Assembly: GCA_961205875.1 (NCBI GenBank)
Contig: OY540809.1
Coordinates: forward strand, 24,564,267-24,628,266
DNA from: Sialis fuliginosa
Lineage: Eukaryota > Arthropoda > Insecta > Megaloptera > Sialidae
Direction of reading: 5' to 3'
Length of the DNA stretch: 64,000 bases
In this document: positions 46,725-59,305 of the stretch, piece by piece
Position numbering within the stretch: the stretch's first letter is position 1
How the letters are laid out: every line of letters starts with the position of its first letter
The notes under the pieces: model-generated
Database searches by the model: none
Told to the model about the DNA's origin: nothing
Seen by the model: the letters and a program-made list of their open reading frames with translations, nothing else
Position numbers and translations under genes: made by a program

Positions 46725-46895
46725 AAAAGTAAAAACCTGTCTTACCAACTATCATAACATAAATCTGTATTATCTACACCTAACCTAACTTCATGGTGTT
46801 AAATTGTTTCCGTTGAATGCAACGCGCATTTCATTTTCGTTGCATTTCTAAAATGTCAACCTGAACGCGCCCGTAGAAATATAACTTCAATAACT
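46725..46895. repeat. Fragments of families C and J
   Basis: AAAACCTGTCTTACCAACTA with ATAAATCTGTATTATCTACA matches family C internal text. CGCGCCCGTAGAAATATAAC then TTC matches a J end in reverse. Confidence 0.45.
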
Positions 46896-47288
46896 AGTTT
46901 CATTTTTATTATTATATAACTTTATACTCATTAGTATCTACGTTGTGCTACATCCAACAAATTCTCTACAAACATGCCTGTATAAAATTTTCCTAAGGAA
47001 ACTTATTTCCATATCAAAGATACAATAAATTGGTATTGTATGAGCATAAATAAAAATATAAATCACAAAATATACTTTTTTATCTACATTACTTATATAT
47101 CAAATTTTATTCGTTTGTATGGTCACTCATGAATTTTAAGAAGCGTTTAATTTTATTGTTTTTTCTGATATTAGCATTTATATTTGTTTTTGTATCTTCA
47201 AAATATTTCGTTTAATTTTACTTTTTCTGCATTATACAATATATTTTGTGAACACGAAACCTTTGTATAAATTATTAAGTAGTTTTAA

Positions 47289-47730
47289 TGTTCCGTACCT
47301 CAAAATAAAAAAACGGAACCCTTATTGTCTGTCTGTCTGTTGGTCAAAAACAGCTACGAATATCAAGTTGAAATTAATATTAAATACCAAGGTCTACAGC
47401 ATCATAATCAATAGTTCAATGCAATAAATCGATACGGTCTTTTAAAGCGTATTTTAGTACTGATAAATTGACTGACTTACTCACTGATCATCAAAACCTG
47501 TAGGGTACTCCCCGTTGACCTAAGGAAGGTCTCAAGTAAAGGAAAAAATCTGTAAATCATTAATTTCAAATTCTATGTGAAACTATTACGTAAGAAACTT
47601 AATTGTGTGGTTTTTTTCATACAGCGTCTACATAAAGACGCCTTGGGAATGGGGTCCATTGTCTACGTAACTAACTGTTGTCAATAATTAAGTTTTATAC
47701 ACAACGGTACGGAACCCTCAGGGCACGAGT
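47289..47730 (+). repeat. Repeat H, plus copy
   Basis: GTTCCGTACCTCAAAATAAA with CGGAACCCTTATTGTCTGTC opens the unit, and ACGGTACGGAACCCTCAGGG closes it. CCTGTAGGGTACTCCCCGTT lies within. It provides the uninterrupted reference for the copy at 12890-13730. Confidence 0.65.
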
Positions 47731-48905
47731 TAACTTGCAATTGTCTGATTTTTACTTCCATGTTTCGAAGGAAATGGAAGTATTGTATTTGATTCTAATT
47801 GTACTATCTTTAAAATGTAAAAAAATAATAACTTCCGCATGGCGGCTGTGCGTGTGTCTATGTGTGTGTCTGAATGTAGAATTTTCTTTGTTCACGATTA
47901 CTACTGTAAAAATGCACCGATTTGAATTATTTTTGGGGAAAATGTTTGCCGCAGTGAGTATTCCAGACTTATTGATTTTGGTGCAAATCGGATTAAGGGT
48001 TTTGGAAATATTCGAAATTTTGTAATTATCATTGCGTTGCGAGTATTATCTCACTAATTTTGATAAGAATTGGTACATTTGTAGTTCAATTGAACCTAAG
48101 GGACATTTGTTTTTTATACCTCTCTTAACAGCTATTGAAGGGGTAAAAACCACTCTCAAAATTTGAATTTTAAATACTAATTAATACGTCACTAATTCAT
48201 ATTGCCTTGGAAACAAATGCAACTAAATTCAAATTGTCAAATTAGTTATTCTACGAATGTGTATATGTATTATGTTTTTGACATTATGACATAACTAATA
48301 TTTATAATACAAAGATGAGTTTTATTTCTGACAAATCCCATTAAAATTTTTCATATATTAAAAATTATTTAAAAAGATATTAAAGAATATGAAAGTCATA
48401 ATGTATGGTTCTCTATACCCATATTTTTTGTATTCATATTCAAATAGTACAAAAAACAATTAATAAGAATTTAAATATACTTACTTATATTTTGAAGTAT
48501 GTGCCTCATAAATTTACTCTTTATTATTTATTAAACTTTTCCATGAGGAAATTTTAAGGAAATCTTGTCTAAAAAACTTAAGCAATATTTTTCAAGTTGA
48601 TACGCATTTTTCTTAAACTTAACAATATATAAGTTTGTTTGAAATTCGATAATGTTTACAAATGTCAACGTTGAAATAAATTACAACTATCAAAGATATA
48701 ATTCTATCAAACAAAAACCTCGTAGATATCTAAAAAACTATACAAAAACATTACTGAATGGATTTTACATTAAAGTCGATTTCAGTATAAATTATTATAA
48801 TATTGCCTGTAGTTACAGAATCCTCAGATACGCTTGTCTGATCTTATTTAGACGAGATTTAGTTACAGTCGAATATCTATTGTTTGAACAATGAAGTTCT
48901 TGTTA
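47731..48905. other. Unrecognised AT-rich DNA
   Basis: The frames 47678-48025 and 48652-48894 show no domain text or exon signals and are treated as chance. Confidence 0.4.
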
Positions 48906-48960
48906 TTTTTTGAAGTTATACTTTTTTAGGCGGGTTCGGGGTGAAATTTTAATAAAACAA
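48906..48960 (+). repeat. Repeat J left-end fragment
   Basis: TTTTTTGAAGTTATACTTTT then TTAGGCGGGTTCGGGGTGAA matches the J2 left end. Confidence 0.5.
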
Positions 48961-48986
48961 CGGAAATGAAAGACGGAATAGTAATA

Positions 48987-49268
48987 TCCGGTATTATAAA
49001 GACGCTAACAAATTCGCAAGCTTGCAAGCACTTTCCAATGGGGTATTAATTCTGTGATAGTATCTATGAATTAGTTATTATAACACAGGTGGCGAATAAT
49101 TTTCATAATATCACCACTGTTTTATTACCGTTGTTGTTTATTTACCACGTGTGCGTGAAACTTGTCAAACACTTCATGAAACTTCAAGGGAACTGTCAGA
49201 AAGTTTTAAAACATAATTGAAAGTATTTGCAAGCTTGCAAATTTTGTAAGGTCGTTAATAATACCGGA
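48987..49268. mobile_element. MITE family A, variant copy
   Basis: TCCGGTATTATAAAGACGCT and its mirror ATAATACCGGA close the element. GCAAGCTTGCAAGCACTTTC is mirrored by GAAAGTATTTGCAAGCTTGC. It is the same variant as the second unit of the 22167-23126 composite. Confidence 0.75.
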
Positions 49269-50404
49269 CATATAAGTATTTTCTTGTCTACAGTACATTA
49301 ATTAAAATATAAAATAAATAATTTTACCCAACCCTTGGTGTTAATTTATAGAGCACAGATTTAACATTACATATAAATATACAACCAAATTAGCACTGAA
49401 TATATTAACTTATATAACACAATGCATACGTATTGTTTGTAAAAGTTTATTCATGACAAACAAGTGTAGAAAAGCGAAGTTAACAGCGAAAGCAATTTGT
49501 GAATATTTTACTTATTTGTTTCAAATGCAAATATGCTAATGTTCATTGTCTGAAGAACGAGAAACACTATACAGTATCATGTTATGATAACGATATACGA
49601 ACAAGCTATTCAAGTATATATTTCAAGACTAAATTAATATACTTAAGTAATAAGTTAATTATTTTGTATTATTTTCCTTATATTATGAAATATACATATT
49701 ATAAAGTTAAGCCGATTTTATTCGAATTCCGGATTTTGATGGACCTATTCCCTTAATCCATTCTGACTATTTTCGCCATGATGTCTGTGTGTCAGTCTGT
49801 CTGTCTGTAAAAGCTGTAACTCAAATACGACAAATCGTAGAAGGGTGAAATTTTATATTTAAGATAATTTTTATCTGGGAAAAAAACATCATATTTTTTA
49901 AAATGATCTTTCAACCGGATTCGGATGTTTTATTTTTGAATTATTTTTGGAACAGTGCGAATTAGAAAAAAAATATATTTATATTTATATATATTCATTC
50001 TGACTAACAATAAATAATAAATGATGAAAACAAATGAATTGAAAATAAATTATTTATAATAATATACTCGCGATAATTTTTATCTAAAACATTTCTTAAT
50101 CGTACCATTTCAAAAATAATTCGAAAATTCAAAAATTAACAAGAGTAAACATCCGTTTCCGGTTAAGTAGTTACTTTTTATAAAATTCATTTGTTACACG
50201 TTGTAGAGAATATTTATTATCTTTAATTTATATCCAATTTCTTTTTATTCTATCTTTTATTAGTTTGTCAGAATTTTTTTTTATAAAATAATAATCACTG
50301 CGTTCACTCTTAGTATTACGTATAAGATAGTCCAGTGGCTCCCATGGCAGATATTACTTTGATAGTTAAATTGTTGAAATTTTGTTTCTTTCGCAATAAC
50401 ATAG
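49269..50404. other. AT-rich DNA with a Helitron-like or LINE-tail-like patch
   Basis: TGATGTCTGTGTGTCAGTCT then GTCTGTCTG with TGTAACTCAAATACGACAAA at about 49780-49850 has the flavour of repeat families with CTGT runs, but no second copy was found here. Confidence 0.4.
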
Positions 50405-50720
50405 ACGAGGATGCCTTTTTAGGGTTCCATAAAAAAAACTAGGAATACTTATGGTTTCGGTCTATACGTATGTCCTTTGTCTGACTGTATGTCACAGCCT
50501 TCTCATTCTCCCATTTATATACCTATTAAGATGAAATTTGGTATAGGAAAGTAGATTGATGACCCAAAAACAGAAATGATGACATTTTTGAAAAAAATAA
50601 ATTTTTTTGAACCTGTCCTTTAGACTGAAAATTGTACTCAAATTTTTTTTCACTAACCTATCTAAGACTTATCTAAAAAAACAAGTTTCTTTAGATAGAT
50701 CTTCTAAAATCCAACAAAAA
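50405..50720 (+). repeat. Dispersed repeat I, copy 1
   Basis: TTAGGGTTCCATAAAAAAAA, ATTAAGATGAAATTTGGTAT and AAAAACAGAAATGATGACAT recur as complement at 54780-54975. Confidence 0.55.
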
Positions 50721-50884
50721 ATGTTTTAGGACCTTTTGATTTTAACTCTTCAGTCACGAGATATTTGCTTTCAAATTCATTATCAGACCATCCTTCTCTC
50801 TAACTTCTGAACTATTGATACAAAAATTTTGAAAAAATTCCAGAATGTAGCTTTTAATTAATACTTTCTATGAAAACTATAAGG

Positions 50885-51704
50885 AACAAAAAACATTAGC
50901 CAAGTAAATGCACAGTGCTTCCTCATGCTAAATTCACCAAAGGTAGTTAATTATTGAACAATTTAAATAAAAACTGATAGTGTTTAGATAAATTGCTTGG
51001 AATTGATTAACCATTTAATTTTTATAAAATTTTACTAAAAAATATTAGTTCGAAATTTTTCTTAAAACGCACCCGATTATTTTTTCGTATATTTTTAATT
51101 TTTTTACAATTTCAATTAATTTAATTTCAATAAATCTAAATTTATGCAAACGTCAAAATGATATTTAAAACATCAAAATGACATTTAAAACGTCAAAATG
51201 ACATTTAATATGTCCAAACAAATATCAATTTAGAAAAACAAAACACAAATTTTTAAAATAAATTGAGATAAATCTTTGTAAGGGAATATTTTACAACAAA
51301 CGTTGTAGACCCATATTATAGGAAAAATGTTCTACAAAAAATATTCTATAAAATTTTCACGTAACATGTGTCGTTCTTTAGATATCTTGAAAAAATAAAT
51401 ATTTTGGGATGTCACCCCACCCCTTACACATGCTTTTTATGATTTTGAAATGGGACCGTCCTCAAGCCAAGTTTCAACAATAACGGTTCAGTGGTTCATG
51501 AGTTATGCGTGTGACAAGGATTCAGGGAACAGACGAACGGACACACGGACGGACAGACAGACAGACAGACACGGAACGAAAAGTGTTTGTCTTGACGTGA
51601 AACGGAGAGATCAATTTAAAATTTTGAAATCGGAGAACATTTTTTTGTCTCAATCTGAAACGATCACAAAGCTTCTCGTATCTTCGATATTGCGAGGAAG
51701 TAAA
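50885..51704 (+). repeat. Repeat B, copy 4, near full length
   Basis: A continuous copy of about 820 bp from ACATTAGCCAAGTAAATGCA to TTCGATATTGCGAGGAAGTA. It includes a triplicated AACGTCAAAATGACATTTAA motif and a GGACAGACAGACAGACAGAC tract. It serves as reference for the interrupted copies. Confidence 0.85.
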
Positions 51705-53109
51705 ATATTAAAAATATATCTTTTCTTACAAATTGTCACACGAACACGTGCGCTTTATACCTATATATAGTATAAATTATAGATAATGGAAAAGAAATTT
51801 TGTTTGATTGTGGGAATATAATTAACTTGAGTGAACTGTTTTATTTCATAGACTGAATTTTTAAGAATATCAAAGACAAGAAATGATAATTTAGTTATAA
51901 AGAACTTCTACACTGAAAGTGCTGACGTCAAAGTAGCATAAAAAGAATGGGGAAGATTTATATATGATCCTGGTTGTATGTTAGATCCTTTTTATCCTGT
52001 AATTCTAAAAGAATATCTTTTATTATTTTATTTTGTCAGTAACTTCAGTAAGCCCTCTAATTTTATTTCACAGTTATTATTTCCTGCTTAAATTACATTT
52101 TGACGTTGATATTATTCTAATGAAGTGCCCACTTTGAATATTATTATTAAATAATGTAAAAAAATTACAATTTTAAAGTTTAACAATCATTTAAAAATCA
52201 GATATCTTTAATTTGTTCTTGTAATTATCCATATTATAATTATTATTAAATTGTTGGTTTGTTTATAAAATCTTTTGGTCTCTTTAGATAGCTTGTAATA
52301 ACTAAATATACTCGTATTATTATAATTAATATAAAAGTAGTTAAATAAATTCAAACAAAAAAAATAATCGCATTACAAAATATCGGAAAACAGAGAAACT
52401 TACACAAAATATACACTATCAAATAAAGCTTCGGATTTGTCACTGACTCAATAAAATATTTGTTAATGCCATTTTTTGTATAGCTATATAAAAAGTATCT
52501 AATATTTCTTAATATTTTACTTATGAACAAAAACCACGAAAGTATTAATTTTATATTTTTAAACAAAAAAAAGTATGTCTGAAATAATATCTACTAATAC
52601 TTGTTATAATTAAGTTTTACCCTTTAATTAGTACAGGAACAAAATTAATTAAACTGTAATATTATATCAGTTTTGGTATTAAACATTTTGTTTTATTTGG
52701 AGTTGAGATGAGTTTCCGGGTTTGTTTTTAATGTATTATTAATTGCTTCAACATTCAATGAATACGATACATTAGCAATAAAACAAAATATTTTATAGCA
52801 AATAGCACATATGGCACATTATAAGTAACTAATGATTTGTATAAACCATTTGAACTATCAATTTCATATTATGAATGTTCAGTGGTGAACATAATGAATT
52901 GGTAAAGAAGCGTGTGCAGAAAACTAATATTTTTTCTTTCTTAATTTATGGTATTATAAAAAAAATGTTTACTAACTAAAGTTTCTTATTTTCTCACGTA
53001 GAATCAGAATATCATTAAAAATACAATATTGCCCTTAAAAATTATTATATTACCCCCTTCAAACTGTGTAACTTTTGTTTGGAAAGTTTATCTAAAAAAC
53101 GTCTAATTA
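51705..53109. other. AT-rich DNA without recognised features
   Basis: No repeat boundary, exon-like composition or convincing frame was found. Confidence 0.5.
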
Positions 53110-53903
53110 AAAAAAAAACATCTGCCAAGTAAATGCACAGTGCTTCCTCGTGCTAGATTCACCAAAGGTAGTTAATTATTGAATAATTTAAATAAAAACC
53201 GACAGTGTTCCGATAAATTGCCTAGCAATGGTTAACCATTTAATTTTTTTACAATTTTACTAAAAATATTAGTTCGAAATTTTTCTTAAGATGCACCTGA
53301 TTATATTTAATATATTTTTAATTTTTTGACAATTTCAATCTAAATCTAAATTTATGCAAACGTCAAAATGACATTTAAAACGTCAAATTGACATTTAAAA
53401 CATCAAAATGACATTTAATGTGTCAAAGTAAATATCAATTTAAAAAAACAAAACACTATTTTTTAAATTAAATTGAGATAAATTTATAAGGGAATATTTT
53501 ACAACAAACGTTGTAGACCTATATTATAGGAAATTGAATGCTTTACAAAAAAGATTCTATACAATTTTTACGTGTGTCGTTCTTGAGATATCTTAAAAAG
53601 TAAATATTTTGGGATGCCACCCCTCCCCATTACACACGATTTTGATGATTTTGAAATGGGACCGTCCTCAAGCTAGACCCAACCATCCGACCAAGTTTCA
53701 ATAATATCGGTTCAGTGATTCATGTTATGCGTGTGACAAGGATTCAGGGGACGGACGGACGGACAGACACGGTCCGAAAAGTGTTTGTCTTTACCTGAAA
53801 CGGAAATATCAATTTAAAATTTTGAAATCGGAGAACAATTTTTTTGTCTCATTCTAAAACGATCACAAAGCTTCTCGTATCTTCGATATTGTGAGGAAGT
53901 AAA
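53110..53903 (+). repeat. Repeat B, copy 5, near full length
   Basis: A continuous copy from ACATCTGCCAAGTAAATGCA to TTCGATATTGTGAGGAAGTA, again with tandem CGTCAAAATGACATTTAA units at about 53360-53420. Confidence 0.85.
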
Positions 53904-54424
53904 ATCGTAATGTTTTATTTTGAACACTCTGTATATTTTAATAACAAAGCCATTTTGTACGCGACACTGTGAATTTTTGCTTTTAGTCATAGTGCTGACT
54001 ATATTATCAAGTATATAAATCAATTTTTAATTGTAATTTTTTTTCATGCTTTTCTGAAAATGAAAAACTAAGTAAGATGGTTTTCCTCTGGACGAATATG
54101 AACAAGAAATCTACAAACGTCTCATTTAAATAAAACTTGTGAAAATAAGAAAACTTTTCACGACTGAAAGCTAGCTGAAAAATTATGTAACATGTAAACT
54201 CAAACCACTGTTTCCTAGTTTTTCTTCCTCTCATACAGTGATTCTTAACTTTTTTTAGAGTCACGGAACACTTTCAATTCCAAAGCGACAATTAAATGTT
54301 ACATCAGAAATTGTGAGAACTTTTTTAACTTCAAACCAAGTTTTAGTTCAAGAGCTGATGACATATTTTTCTGCCCCATCTGAGCACTAGGCAGACTTAC
54401 GGAAATCGTTTATTCATGTGTTGT

Positions 54425-54614
54425 ACATCATGGGAAAAATAGTCCTAATCTCCACACCCGGGGATAAAGGGGTTTAAATCCTTAGTGAACATGTAAAGAA
54501 AAAGTGTATTTTTGCCAAATTTCATCAAAACGGTTTAGTGGTTCAGTCGTGAAAAGGTAATAAACAGACAGACAGATAGACATATGTACTTTCGCATTTA
54601 TAATATAAGTATGG
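54425..54614 (-). mobile_element. Helitron-like family C, minus copy
   Basis: CCAAATTTCATCAAAACGGT, GGTAATAAACAGACAGACAG and TTCGCATTTATAATATAAGT are the complement of the C 5' half. Confidence 0.6.
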
Positions 54615-54779
54615 ATTTAGGTCAGACACGAATCAAATAAAATGTATAGTTAAAATTTTTTTATGAAAATAAAAAAAAAATAGGTTAGTATTTTTTAGGT
54701 AAATGTTAAAAAATTGTATATCGTTCATTATCTATCAAAAGACTGCCCAACTGCCCACTCAATGGGATAAGTGAAAAAA

Positions 54780-54975
54780 AATGAATATACTTTTCAGTCT
54801 ATGAGAATGGGGTCTAAAAAATCATTTCTGTTTTTAGGTAATCAATCTACGTCCGTATACCAAATTTCATCTTAATCGGTCTAAAATTTATAGATAGTTT
54901 TTTATAGACAGACGGACGGATGGACGGACAAAGCGAAACTATAAGGGTCCCTAGTTTTCTACAGAACCCTAAAAA
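54780..54975 (-). repeat. Dispersed repeat I, copy 2
   Basis: ATACCAAATTTCATCTTAAT, GACAGACGGACGGATGGACG and CTAGTTTTCTACAGAACCCT match copy 1 in reverse. Confidence 0.55.
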
Positions 54976-55014
54976 ATGGATTTGTTACACATTTGCATGC
55001 GCAATAAATTATAC

Positions 55015-55103
55015 ATTTTTGGCGTAGACATCTAGCGTGCAAATGCGAAACTAAAAACCTAACCTAAATTCCATGCGAAAGAAGTCGCGGGTAACAACCA
55101 ATT
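55015..55103 (+). mobile_element. Helitron-like family C, 3' fragment
   Basis: TTTTTGGCGTAGACATCTAG, CAAATGCGAAACTAAAAACC and GAAAGAAGTCGCGGGTAACA match the C 3' half. The terminal CTAG is lost. Confidence 0.5.
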
Positions 55104-55107
55104 TACA

Positions 55108-56193
55108 TACAGGGTATGGCATTTAAAGTGTTACAAATTATTATCTCAGAACCATCGCATATTTGAAAAAAATGTTTAAATCAAAAAATGTTTGGTTGTG
55201 AGTGGGTTATCGAATAATAATATTTATTTGTTATTTTAACGTGGCCTTCAAGAATATTTGAAGGTCAACATCATTTTTTTAAATAGGAACCTATAGTTCT
55301 CATTTAGTAATCTTATTCTACGTGAAAACTTTGTTTATTGAAAACTTTTTTTTAAAGTTTTTCAAGATATCTAACAAAATAATTCGAGATTTGTGACTTT
55401 CAAGAATTTTTTACTCAGAAACCATAAACTTTAGAAAAAAAGTAGGAGATACAAAAAATGTTTATTTTGGTCTAATAAAGCTTGGAGAATTATTTAAAAA
55501 ATAAAAAAATAAAATTTAATTTTTTTCTATTTATGTGTTTTATTTTAGCAAAAACAAAAAAAAAAGAAATACGAAATGTTAAAAAAATTCTAGAATAATT
55601 CTCCAAGTTTCATTAGACCAAAATAAACATTTTTTTGAATTTTGTACTTTTTTTCTCTTTTGTTAGATAGGTACTATCTTATAAAGTTTAGGTTATTCAA
55701 AAAAAAGTTTTGAATGAAAAAGTAGTGTTTTTTCACGTAGAATAAGATTAAATAGATAGATAGATTAAGTGGGGGTGATGCGAAGCTCCAGCACTTAGGC
55801 CGCTAGGGTCCATTGTGCCCCCTTGAGGTTGCTAAGACTTCACTCTTTGAACAGGTCCGTTGCTTCCGCGAAGGATAGAATCCTGTTCATCGGTATGTCT
55901 TGAATGTCTCTCGGCTCAAGAAAAGGGGAGCCAAGGTGTTTGTTCATTATTTCAGCAAGTGCTATGCAAATGCAAAGAACAAGAATAAGATTACTAAATA
56001 AAAACTATAGGTTCCTATTTAAAAAAATGATGTTGACCTTCAAATATCCTTGAAGGCCAAGTTAAAATAAGAAATAAATATTAATATTCTATTACCCTTT
56101 CACAACCAAACATTTTTTGGTTGAAACATTTTTTCAAATATGCCATGGTTCTGAGTTAAAAATCTAAAAACACTTTAAATGCCCCACCATGTA
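55108..56193. mobile_element. Foldback element, about 430-bp arms, with LINE insert
   Basis: TACAGGGTATGGCATTTAAA mirrors TACATGGTGGGGCATTTAAA from the right. Pairing continues through AAACATTTTTTGGTTG, GACCTTCAAATAT and ATAGGTTCCTATTT to the centre near 55550. A retroposed fragment splits the right arm at 55751-55981. Confidence 0.8.
55751..55981 (-). mobile_element. LINE-type 3' fragment with 12-bp target duplication
   Basis: AGAATAAGATTA stands on both sides (55739-55750 and 55982-55993). In its own orientation the insert ends TTAATCTATCTATCTATT, a short-repeat tail as in several non-LTR clades, after GGCCTAAGTGCTGGAGCTTC. It is GC-rich relative to its host. The variable-length duplication and repeat tail indicate target-primed reverse transcription; the clade is not identified. 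Confidence 0.7.
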
Positions 56194-56731
56194 TGTATAT
56201 GTACATTTAATGTAATATTGTTATTTATTCTTCGAACACGCAGTATATATGTATATATTTATACATAAATGCATGTGCATATGTATCATATAATATAAAA
56301 TTCGACTTAAGATCGGCAAAACGTTTATGAAATATGCAACTTGAAACGAGACAAAGCTGGACCGGAAACGGCAATGAATAAAATATTTACGCAATGTTGT
56401 ATTTAATTATTCATACCAAGTGGCTAGCATCTGACTCTTTTTAACATTTCTCTCTTGTTCTGATTCCACATTATATTGTTCTGATTGAAATTCACTTTAA
56501 AGTGCCGCGCCTCCTTTGTTGCTTAATTGTCTTCTGGATTTATTCAAATTTAATAACTACTGCGAAAAGAGTAGCAATAAATTATTAAAACTCCAACGTC
56601 GTTTGCAAAGATTTGCGAACTTTAATCAAGGCAAAGAAATAAAATATATGGTAGTAAACTTTATTCTTCGCAAAAACTAAATTACAGAATTTAGCTCTTC
56701 AGATGCCAAACATTATTTTATCGAATCTTGG
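56194..56731. other. Unrecognised DNA
   Basis: An alternating ATATGTATATAT tract at about 56245-56270 and otherwise ordinary AT-rich sequence. Confidence 0.45.
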
Positions 56732-56850
56732 CTTCTGGGTGTAAGCCGCGTCGGTTTGGTCGTGTTATCGGCCAACGTTTCATCACACATTACAGTACCC
56801 TGTGACGAAACGTTGACCATATCAAAATCACCACGAAAGCCTCAAGACTT
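56732..56850. mobile_element. Penelope-like terminal repeat, second copy
   Basis: CTTGGCTTCTGGGTGTAAGC through GTGTTATCGGCCAACGTTTC matches one arm of the 15341-15500 palindrome exactly. It is followed by CTGTGACGAAACGTTGACCA and ACCACGAAAGCCTCAAGACT, corresponding to the complement of text near 15312-15340. Confidence 0.6.
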
Positions 56851-56879
56851 GTAAAACATAATCTTAATCAAAAAGAGAA

Positions 56880-57350
56880 TACTTTGTACATTTGAACTTC
56901 TTTAGAGAGCTAGTGAATTGGAATGACCTCGATACGTTTTAAAATACGACAGGTTTTCACGATGAAACGTTAAGGTGAGTGTGCAAAAGCTTGAAAGAGC
57001 GATGAGTATATGTATAAGAGAAAGATAGATGAATAGCGCATATGTACAAGTCAGTTTACATCGGTTATGCGTGAGAGAACAATGATTAGAAGTATAAGAA
57101 AAAGATGGATGAAATCATTTTAAGTCAGTGTCAAAGTGTTAAGCTACGTGTTTTGTATACGGTTTATGCGTCAAAATAATACGTTTGAATTTTAATGAAA
57201 ACAAAAGAAGTTTCACTTCAACTGTGTACTTATGTGAGTGATACATACACCACACCACTTTTAAGTAAAAGGATAGTTAGTTTAAACAAAAAACTTCAAA
57301 TGATCATGTGTCTGAAATCTCTTCTTGATAGAGCTACAGTCGCATAAATA
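56880..57350 (-). repeat. Dispersed repeat F, uninterrupted copy
   Basis: GAGTATATGTATAAGAGAAA, GTTAAGCTACGTGTTTTGTA, GTCAAAATAATACGTTTGAA and AAAGAAGTTTCACTTCAACT appear in reverse order relative to 25330-27660. Here they are only about 300 bp apart, showing the site without the piggyBac and foldback insertions. Confidence 0.6.
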
Positions 57351-57826
57351 TTATTAGTTTTTAGTTAATATCTAGTGATAAAGTAATGAAATTTAAAAAT
57401 CGATTTAGTAATAATAAATTTTATCGATTATCAGTAAACCAATATAAAGTATGTTTTTTAAATCGTTTGTACCCGTACATTATATAAAGTTAATTAAAAT
57501 AAAAAGCCAAATACTAATATAAATATTATTGGTTTAATTTTTGAACTTTAAACATGAAATCAAATAAAAGAATTCAAATTTTTATGAACAGATTGTTTTT
57601 GTATCCCTTAAGTGTCTGGGATAACCTGATATATTTTTATCCCTTGTTTTAAAATCCCTAGAGAGTCGTTATGTAAAAAATAGAATGGAAAAAACTGCTC
57701 TGAAATGCATCTAACAATAAGTATGCATATTTTAATTTTTTTTTCTTCTGTTTTTAAATAATTGAGATTTATAAATTTAACTAATGACTTTAAATTTTTG
57801 AAATATATTATTTATATAAACCATCC

Positions 57827-59305
57827 AGATCTATCACAAATACTCAGTGAAATTGCTTGAAGTATCAAATAATTTTTGCTATTTTCAAATAAAGTACTTC
57901 AAGTATAGTTTACTGGCGAAACTTTAGTTTCCGACGTACACACAGATTTCATATTTTTGTTTGTTGGCAATACATTATTTGGGTGTGCGCGCGCATATGA
58001 TTTATGTTAGTGATTGAACGGTGTTCAAACGGTGGAATATATGCGACCGCTAAAAGATTATAGTATAATAAAATAATATAATAATTATACTATATTAATA
58101 AACATATTATGTTTATCAACATATAACTGATTATTTAAAAAAATATATTTAGTAATTTCATGTTCACACGTGACACACCTAAAATAAAAAAACTGGCAAT
58201 CAGAAAATTCCAAAAATTTGGATAGACTATGTTCGCTTTAATATGTCGTTTTTTGGTATCGCACACCTTTTTTTGTATGTGGCTGTGTAATTCATAAACA
58301 GACGAATTTTCGATTCAGGGAGTCTCACAAGGGGACAACACAGCACGCGCGATGAGAATTTCAATGAGCTTGTATTATGTAAAACTAGAGCAAAAATAAA
58401 AAGACACGTGTCCAACAATTTGATCTCATAGGCCTTAATTACAAAAATAATTCACTTTGAAAATTTGTGTATTCAATATAACCGTGTATTATGTTCACTC
58501 GAAATATAAGTGTGTTATTTATTTACTTTAAAACAAATTAATAATTATGTACTGGCGTATATATCAATATTTTCATGTGAAATCATTTTATTTTTTTATT
58601 TTCGGTTTTTAATTCTGAAAAAGTAAATTCTGTAATTTACTAGTTAATGAAATTATTTTTATTTGGTTTAATTTGTGTGTAAATAACATCAACTTGTTAG
58701 TATAATTACATGTCATATTTAGAATATTCAAATAATTTACAATGAAAGCAATAAATAAATAAAACACTTTATTCTGAAAGTAAAAAAAAACGTATTCATA
58801 TAATATAGTATTCAAAATTATAATTATATGTCACTGTCACTATTTGAAGATTTTGTACAATTTTCAGGATGATAAAGATCATAAAAACAATTGAAACACA
58901 AACATTTTCTACAATGTGCGCACTTTATAAACGGCACTAATTTTTTTGAATACTATATTATATGAATACTTTTTTTTTACTTTCAGAATAAAGTGTTTTA
59001 TATTGCTTTCATTGTAAATTATTTGAATATTCTAAATAATTATGACATGCAATTACACTAACAATTGATGTAAAATAAATAATATTATATACTAACATAA
59101 ATCATATGCGCGCGCACACCCAAATAATGTATTGCCAACAAACAAAAATATTAAATCTGTGTGTACGTTGGATACTAAAGTTTCGCCTTAAAATTTTCAG
59201 GTTCAAAAAGTAGTTTACTATCTTTAAATTTACTGGAAGTAAAGTACTTCAAGTACAAAAAAGTACTTTTTCGTGTATTTTACTTGAAATTTTGATAGCT
59301 CTGTA
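57827..59305. mobile_element. 1.5-kb foldback element with an arm insertion
   Basis: ACACACAGATTTCATATTTT, GCCAATACATTATTTGGGTG and GTGCGCGCGCATATGATTTA are mirrored at 59095-59200. AATTTACAATGAAAGCAATA then AATAAATAAAACACTTTATT is mirrored at about 58985-59040. Between these paired blocks the left arm has about 640 bp (58020-58660) that the right arm lacks, so it was probably inserted later. Confidence 0.7.

Noticed and set aside
51450-51770. Frames in repeat B that resemble one another (also at 30562-30777)
   Set aside because: Similarity follows from the shared repeat. Other B copies break the frame, and the GACAGACAGACA tract changes length.
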